A stretch of 56,000 nt of DNA. Source: Planctomycetota bacterium. GTDB taxonomy: Bacteria > Planctomycetota > Phycisphaerae > SM23-33. Made by a program: the position numbers and the translations under genes. The notes beneath the pieces were generated by a model. It searched no databases and was not told where the DNA came from. It saw nothing but the letters and a program-made list of their open reading frames with translations. Numbering within the stretch: position 1 is the first letter of the stretch; every line of letters begins with the position of its first letter. Below, one piece after another: positions 52,391-56,000 of the stretch. The DNA lies in contig JAAAOJ010000010.1 of assembly GCA_009908915.1 (NCBI GenBank), forward strand, positions 1 to 56,000, given 5' to 3'.

Positions 52391-53299
52391 TCAGCAGTCC
52401 GTCAGCTCATGCACGTAGTCGGGGTGCAGCCGCCCTGTATAGGTCAGCCGAACAGGCGTGTCGAGGCAGCAGTCGTCGATGTGGCCATCATCGTCGAGCG
52501 TGAATGCCATCCGCAGCGTATAGCCGCCCCGCGTATGCACGAGGACCGGCTGCTCGCCGGTGACGATGTCGCCACCCCAACCTTCCCGAAGGGCGGTCAT
52601 GATCGCCGAAGCCGCACTGCCCGTCCCGCAGGCGAGCGTCTCGCCCTCGACGCCGAACTCCCAGGTCCGCAGCGCGATCTCGCCTTCCCCCAGGACCTGC
52701 ACGAAGTTCGCGTTCGCGCCGCGCGGCTGAAACTCTTCGTGGTGCCGCAAGGCGTAACCCCAGCGGTCGACGTCGGCCTGCTCGACATCCTCAACGTACG
52801 TGATGACGTGCGGGATGCCGGTGATCACAAAGTCGCAGGCAAACTCGCGCCCGGCCGCCTCGAGGCGCAGATCGGTCAGTTCGCCTTCCGGTGTGGGGAT
52901 GCAGACGCGGACATAGGCCTCGTCGAGGTTCTGGCCGAGGACCACACCGGCCGGCGTGAGGATGCGAATCTGCTCGAAGCGGCGGTTCGGCACGACGTCG
53001 GTCATGCTCACCCAGTAAGTGAAGCACCCCGTACCGTTGCCGCACAGCTCGCACTCGCTGCCGTCGGCTTCGTAGTGCAGTGCGGCAATATCGGCGACGC
53101 CCTCAATATCCGGGCGCGTGGCGAAGAACACGCCGTCGGCGCCGATGCCATGGCCGCGGGCGCAGAGCTTGCGGGCCAGGCCGGGCGGCTTCCGCGGTTC
53201 GCGCAGAACCGTATCGAGGGAGCCGCCGCGGGCGTCGATGCAGATGAAATCGTTGCCAGCCGCCGAGAGTTTCCAGAAATCGATCGGTGCTTTGCTCAT
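52391..53299 (-). CDS. dapF: Diaminopimelate epimerase
   Basis: Interconverts LL- and meso-diaminopimelate for lysine and peptidoglycan synthesis. 302 aa, slightly longer than E. coli DapF (274 aa). Both catalytic cysteines are in context: SECELCGNGTGCF (about 80-92) and TLACGTGSAASA (about 225). Substrate-binding FWKLSAAGNDFICID lies at the start. TAGAAT (53314-53309) ends 9 nt before ATG 53299, so the leader is at most a few bases. The AlaC/DapL-like aminotransferase 6 kb away could supply LL-DAP. The presence of dapF argues for meso-DAP peptidoglycan, which is informative for a planctomycete-like genome. Confidence 0.95.
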   Translation of the reverse strand: MSKAPIDFWKLSAAGNDFICIDARGGSLDTVLREPRKPPGLARKLCARGHGIGADGVFFATRPDIEGVADIAALHYEADGSECELCGNGTGCFTYWVSMTDVVPNRRFEQIRILTPAGVVLGQNLDEAYVRVCIPTPEGELTDLRLEAAGREFACDFVITGIPHVITYVEDVEQADVDRWGYALRHHEEFQPRGANANFVQVLGEGEIALRTWEFGVEGETLACGTGSAASAIMTALREGWGGDIVTGEQPVLVHTRGGYTLRMAFTLDDDGHIDDCCLDTPVRLTYTGRLHPDYVHELTDC

Positions 53300-53457
53300 C
53301 GTCGGATCATTCTAGCCGGCCGGGCGAAATCGGGCGCGGGATTTCGCCGGGCTCATACGCAGCCAACTTGATTTGAGCGCCATGCAACACCGCTTGCACA
53401 CCGAAAACAGGAGGTGGAGCGGGTGCTCCACCACCCTCAATGCATTCTCGACGCGAC

Positions 53458-54576
53458 CTAGATCTCCTCGCCGTACAGCAGGCTGCGCGTAAAGCGGGTG
53501 ACGATGCGCTTGTTGACGAACAGCAACGGCAGGAGCATCTGCAGCGAGGTCGTCGGCGGGCGAAGGTACTCGGCCAGTTCCTTCCGCCAGGTTTTGCGGA
53601 ATGTCATCAATTCGTTCTGTACGTTCTTTCCCTTCAGGGCACGGTCGACGGTGTCCGCCGCCAGGAGGCAGGAATACACGTCCGGCAGGATCGTATGCCC
53701 CGAGGCCGACTCGGCGAACCCGCCGGCCGACCCGGCCAGTAGGGTCCGTTTGGCCTCGTGGCTTTCCAGCTCCAAAGCCGCCCCGGCCGTGGGGTGCCAC
53801 AGTGCCCCGCGCGCCTTGCCGATCTGCAGATCGCCCGGCAGGACGTCGGCCTCCTGCAGGCCTCGCAGCATGCCGGAAAGCTCCTCGGCACGGTTACCTG
53901 CAGCGGCCGAGGTCGAGATAATGCGCAGGTGCAGATCCTTCTCGCCCAGGAAGAACATACCGTACTCGCTGCGTTCAGGCCGTTCCACCACGTGTAGCGT
54001 ACTATGCAGATCGGCGGACGTGTTCGTGCCGAGCGGAACGTCCAGCCCGACGCAGGTCATCGGCGGCAAGGGCGATCGACGCGCCTGCTGGGACAGCATC
54101 GCCATCGCGCTGGCGGGTCGGCCCTGGCAGATCAGCAGGGCTTGGCCCCGCGTGCGGTGCGAGCCGATGACCGTCACGTCCTCTTCCTGAAGTTCGATGG
54201 CCGGAGGTGTTGTGGTGCTGGTCGCACGGACGCCGGCCTTCTTGGCGCGGGCCTTGAACGCAGCGAGCAGATCGCGCGGGTCGACGACGTAGCCGGCGAT
54301 CGACGGCGAGGAGTAATCCGCCGTGTCGTCGTAGCTCGCGTTGATGTACTGGACTTTCTTGAAGGCGCTGGCACTGACGTTGTTGAGCAGCGTCTTGGGA
54401 ATGTCCGGCAGGTCGGCGAGGGTCTTGGGAATCCATTCGAGCAGCGGGCAGGCCGTGGATGCATCGGACGGGGCGTCGATGACCACCACGTCACGTTTCT
54501 TCTTCGCCAGCCGGGCCGCCGCAGCGTAACCGCCACACGTGGCCCCTAGAATGGCAACGTCGTAGAGTTTAGGCAT
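53458..54576 (-). CDS. FAD-dependent oxidoreductase (geranylgeranyl-reductase-like)
   Basis: 372 aa. An N-terminal Rossmann fold (YDVAILGATCGGYAAAARLAKKKRDVVVIDAP; the GxGxxG is GATCGG) indicates FAD binding. A middle sheet and a C-terminal FAD-contact segment TLLAGSAGGFAESASGHTILPDVYSCLLAADTV follow, in the style of flavin-dependent dehydrogenases such as geranylgeranyl reductases, tryptophan halogenases and FixC. Substrate unknown. TAGAGT ends 6 nt before ATG 54576 and TTGCTT lies 17 bp further upstream, a textbook leaderless promoter. It follows no obvious partner; dapF is 158 bp downstream on the same strand. Confidence 0.8.
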   Translation of the reverse strand: MPKLYDVAILGATCGGYAAAARLAKKKRDVVVIDAPSDASTACPLLEWIPKTLADLPDIPKTLLNNVSASAFKKVQYINASYDDTADYSSPSIAGYVVDPRDLLAAFKARAKKAGVRATSTTTPPAIELQEEDVTVIGSHRTRGQALLICQGRPASAMAMLSQQARRSPLPPMTCVGLDVPLGTNTSADLHSTLHVVERPERSEYGMFFLGEKDLHLRIISTSAAAGNRAEELSGMLRGLQEADVLPGDLQIGKARGALWHPTAGAALELESHEAKRTLLAGSAGGFAESASGHTILPDVYSCLLAADTVDRALKGKNVQNELMTFRKTWRKELAEYLRPPTTSLQMLLPLLFVNKRIVTRFTRSLLYGEEI

Positions 54577-54582
54577 GCAGAA

Positions 54583-54611
54583 ACTCTAACCGCTTGCGGC
54601 GCAACAAGCAA
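54583..54611 (-). promoter_or_regulatory. Promoter of the flavoprotein gene, leaderless geometry
   Basis: Minus strand TTGCTT (54611-54606), 17 bp, TAGAGT (54588-54583), 6 nt to ATG 54576. Confidence 0.6.
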
Positions 54612-54999
54612 GCACCGCCCCGACACGCTCAGGACACATACTTGACACTGACGATCGCCCGGCAAGCAACCAACAGCGACACGCCCACTGCAAGTGTCGA
54701 TTCCTCACCGTCATGCTCTTTCCTGACTGCCGTCGGCGCCCGATAGGATAGATCCTCCAGCACGGAGGCCTGACGTCGGCCAGCTCAGTCAAGCCGTGGG
54801 AAACCCCGGGCCCCGGCCGCCTCGACAGCCAATCCCGAGTCGCCCTCAGGCAAGTTCCCCGCTGTTTGCCACCGACAGGTCGGAAACGGCCAAAGAAGTC
54901 GCTGCGGACTTCCTCGAATACCGTCGGTACAACGATCTGCCGGAGAGCGAACCGCCCTGGGACGATTGGGCCACCGGCGGATCTCGTCGGTTCCGACAC

Positions 55000-55027
55000 T
55001 TGATCGTGCGGGCGACCGGGGTATAAT
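55000..55027 (+). promoter_or_regulatory. Strong promoter without an assigned gene
   Basis: TTGATC (55000-55005), 16 bp, perfect TATAAT (55022-55027). Transcription would enter a GC-rich segment, repeat R2 and possibly the HAD-GH65 gene 380 bp downstream. A small RNA or a 71-codon ORF from ATG 55062 is possible. Confidence 0.5.
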
Positions 55028-55098
55028 GCCCTCACTCCGCCGGGGGTGGTTCCCGGGGAGCATGGCCGATCTCGCGAGCGCGTCGCAGGAGGTTCCAC

Positions 55099-55290
55099 AG
55101 CGTTTGCGGAAAGAATGCCGTGTTCAGGTGTTGCGCGACAACAAGGCTGACAAGGACGGCGACTCGTACTTCGTAGCCAAGCTGCTTGGCAGAGTGGCAA
55201 GCAGGCAACCCGGCGGGCTGCCGACGCCGCCGACAGCATCGGCACGACAGGATTTTTGTGACATAAACCGCTTGTGAACCGCTCTAATGC
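55099..55290 (+). repeat. Interspersed repeat R2, near-complete copy
   Basis: Begins GCGTTTGCGGAAAGAATG and contains GGACGGCGACTCGTACTTCG and CAGGCAACCCGGCGGGCTGC. It ends near GTGAACCGCTCTA. Matches 17268-17473 in order and orientation. Confidence 0.65.
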
Positions 55291-55403
55291 GGAATTTGGG
55301 TACAAAAGGTGACAGATCAGTCATTCCCACGCCCCTACCCCCGAACCCGTCGCGCCGCGGCGCGACAGCAAGCCAGCGAAATCAATTCCCGTCGAGGTGT
55401 ACT

Positions 55404-56000
55404 TTGCTGAAGAACATTCGTGCAGCGATCTTTGAAATGGACGCGGTGGTTGACGCCCACGGCAGCGCAACAGACCTGGCACCCGGGCTGGCCGCCTTTA
55501 TCCGGAAGCTGCGCAAGCAGGGCGTCCGGACCGGGCTCTGTCATAGCGACGGCAAGAATGCGAGGCGGCTGAAGCCGTTGAAGTCGGCCGATCTGTTCGA
55601 GACAATCGTCGCGTCCGGCGATGCCGATCAGGCGGGCACCGACGCGCGGGGGCTCGTTCTCGCTGCCCGGCAGCTCGGCACGCATCCGTTCAACTGCGTG
55701 GTCTTCACGGCGAGCAATGCCGGGGCTCGGGCGGCCTCGCACGCGGGCATGAAGTGTGTCGGCGTCGGTGGAGCCGGCGAGGCGGACGAAGCCGAGGACC
55801 GCATCGGCAAATATGCCGAGGTCGACATCACCGCCCTGATCGAAACCGGCAGGACCTCGACGCTCGAAGTACGGCCCTGGAGCGTGGTCGAGACCCGGCC
55901 GAATCCCAACCGGTCGACCTACTGGGAATCGATCTTCGCGCTGTGCAACGGCTACCTTGGGCTGCGCGGCACATACGAGGAGCGATACGACAAGACCCAT
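55404..56000 (+). CDS. HAD-like domain fused to glycoside hydrolase family 65 (partial)
   Basis: 199 codons seen; the gene runs off the window. Start is TTG 55404, with GAGG at 6-nt spacing. Residues about 1-150 resemble a beta-phosphoglucomutase-type HAD domain, but the nucleophile motif reads IFEMDAVVD, so the first Asp of DxD is Glu. From about 155 the sequence turns into the N-terminus of a GH65 enzyme (WSVVETRPNPNRSTYWESIFALCNGYLGLRGTYEE). GH65 proteins are mostly phosphorylases of maltose, trehalose or kojibiose. Fusion to a HAD phosphomutase fits phosphorolysis plus sugar-phosphate conversion, although this HAD domain may be inactive. Confidence 0.82.
   Translation, partial: MLKNIRAAIFEMDAVVDAHGSATDLAPGLAAFIRKLRKQGVRTGLCHSDGKNARRLKPLKSADLFETIVASGDADQAGTDARGLVLAARQLGTHPFNCVVFTASNAGARAASHAGMKCVGVGGAGEADEAEDRIGKYAEVDITALIETGRTSTLEVRPWSVVETRPNPNRSTYWESIFALCNGYLGLRGTYEERYDKTH

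Larger units (their letters stand above)
54612..55403. other. Long intergenic region with isolated promoter and repeat R2
   Basis: No gene I can support in about 790 bp. It contains the promoter at 55000-55027 and the R2 repeat at 55099-55290; the ORFs visible here have no recognisable product. Confidence 0.45.

Noticed and set aside
54796..55026. 76-codon ORF before the orphan promoter
   Set aside because: No recognisable domain or ribosome-binding site, and it ends at the promoter; coding status is not supported.

Overview
The window reads as GC-rich bacterial chromosome. I infer a flagellated, Gram-negative-like planctomycete (Phycisphaerae or a relative). The basis is the mix of gene families: a ketosynthase/acyl-carrier-protein/hotdog operon, a SPINDLY-type glycosyltransferase, PocR-AraC and PAS-rich signalling proteins, GYF-domain proteins and a C25-like peptidase. 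There is no rRNA, no CRISPR array and no phage module. The one RNA gene I can defend is a tRNA-Leu(CAG). Most genes are single units or operons of two to five genes, on both strands, and nearly every long antisense reading frame is a GC-driven shadow.

Layout. 1-1.2 kb: an IS transposase gene cut short by a hairpin repeat. 1.4-11 kb: PTS enzyme I, a DUF2344 protein with ribonuclease E/G, a methyltransferase, queG-folE (both can serve queuosine synthesis), and a PHP phosphoesterase with an aldo/keto reductase. 11.5-18.4 kb: fliD-fliS, a GT41 glycosyltransferase fused to a sulfotransferase, and a DRE-TIM aldolase; this looks like flagellar-filament assembly plus surface or flagellin modification. 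18.5-31 kb: nadB, a response regulator and a histidine kinase, an M42 aminopeptidase, a LysR regulator, tRNA-Leu, a dihydroorotate-dehydrogenase-like protein, cmk-plsC and a PocR-AraC regulator. 30.7-35.4 kb: a very large hybrid kinase translationally coupled to a PleD-like diguanylate cyclase. 35.6-46.6 kb: ispF, a C25-like peptidase, two small zinc-ribbon proteins, a PEGA lipoprotein, an ACT protein, an MMPL transporter, a SpoIIE-type phosphatase, a parvulin lipoprotein and an AlaC/DapL-like aminotransferase. 46.7-51.4 kb: a broken GxxExxY gene, then a five-gene minus-strand operon (dehydratase, extended ACP, dehydratase, ketosynthase lacking its catalytic residues, intact ketosynthase). 52.4-56 kb: dapF, a flavoprotein, and the start of a HAD-GH65 fusion.

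Three threads stand out. First, the five-gene operon looks like a dedicated type II fatty-acid or polyketide assembly line with a chain-length-factor-like partner. Second, at least eleven genes have a -10-like hexamer ending 6-7 nt before the start codon and no Shine-Dalgarno. They are probably transcribed leaderless, alongside other genes with clear AAGGAG-type sites. Third, the intergenic spaces carry families of interspersed repeats. They include a MITE-like element of about 160-175 bp with 16-bp terminal inverted repeats, and a three-copy 61-bp tandem repeat inside a divergent promoter.
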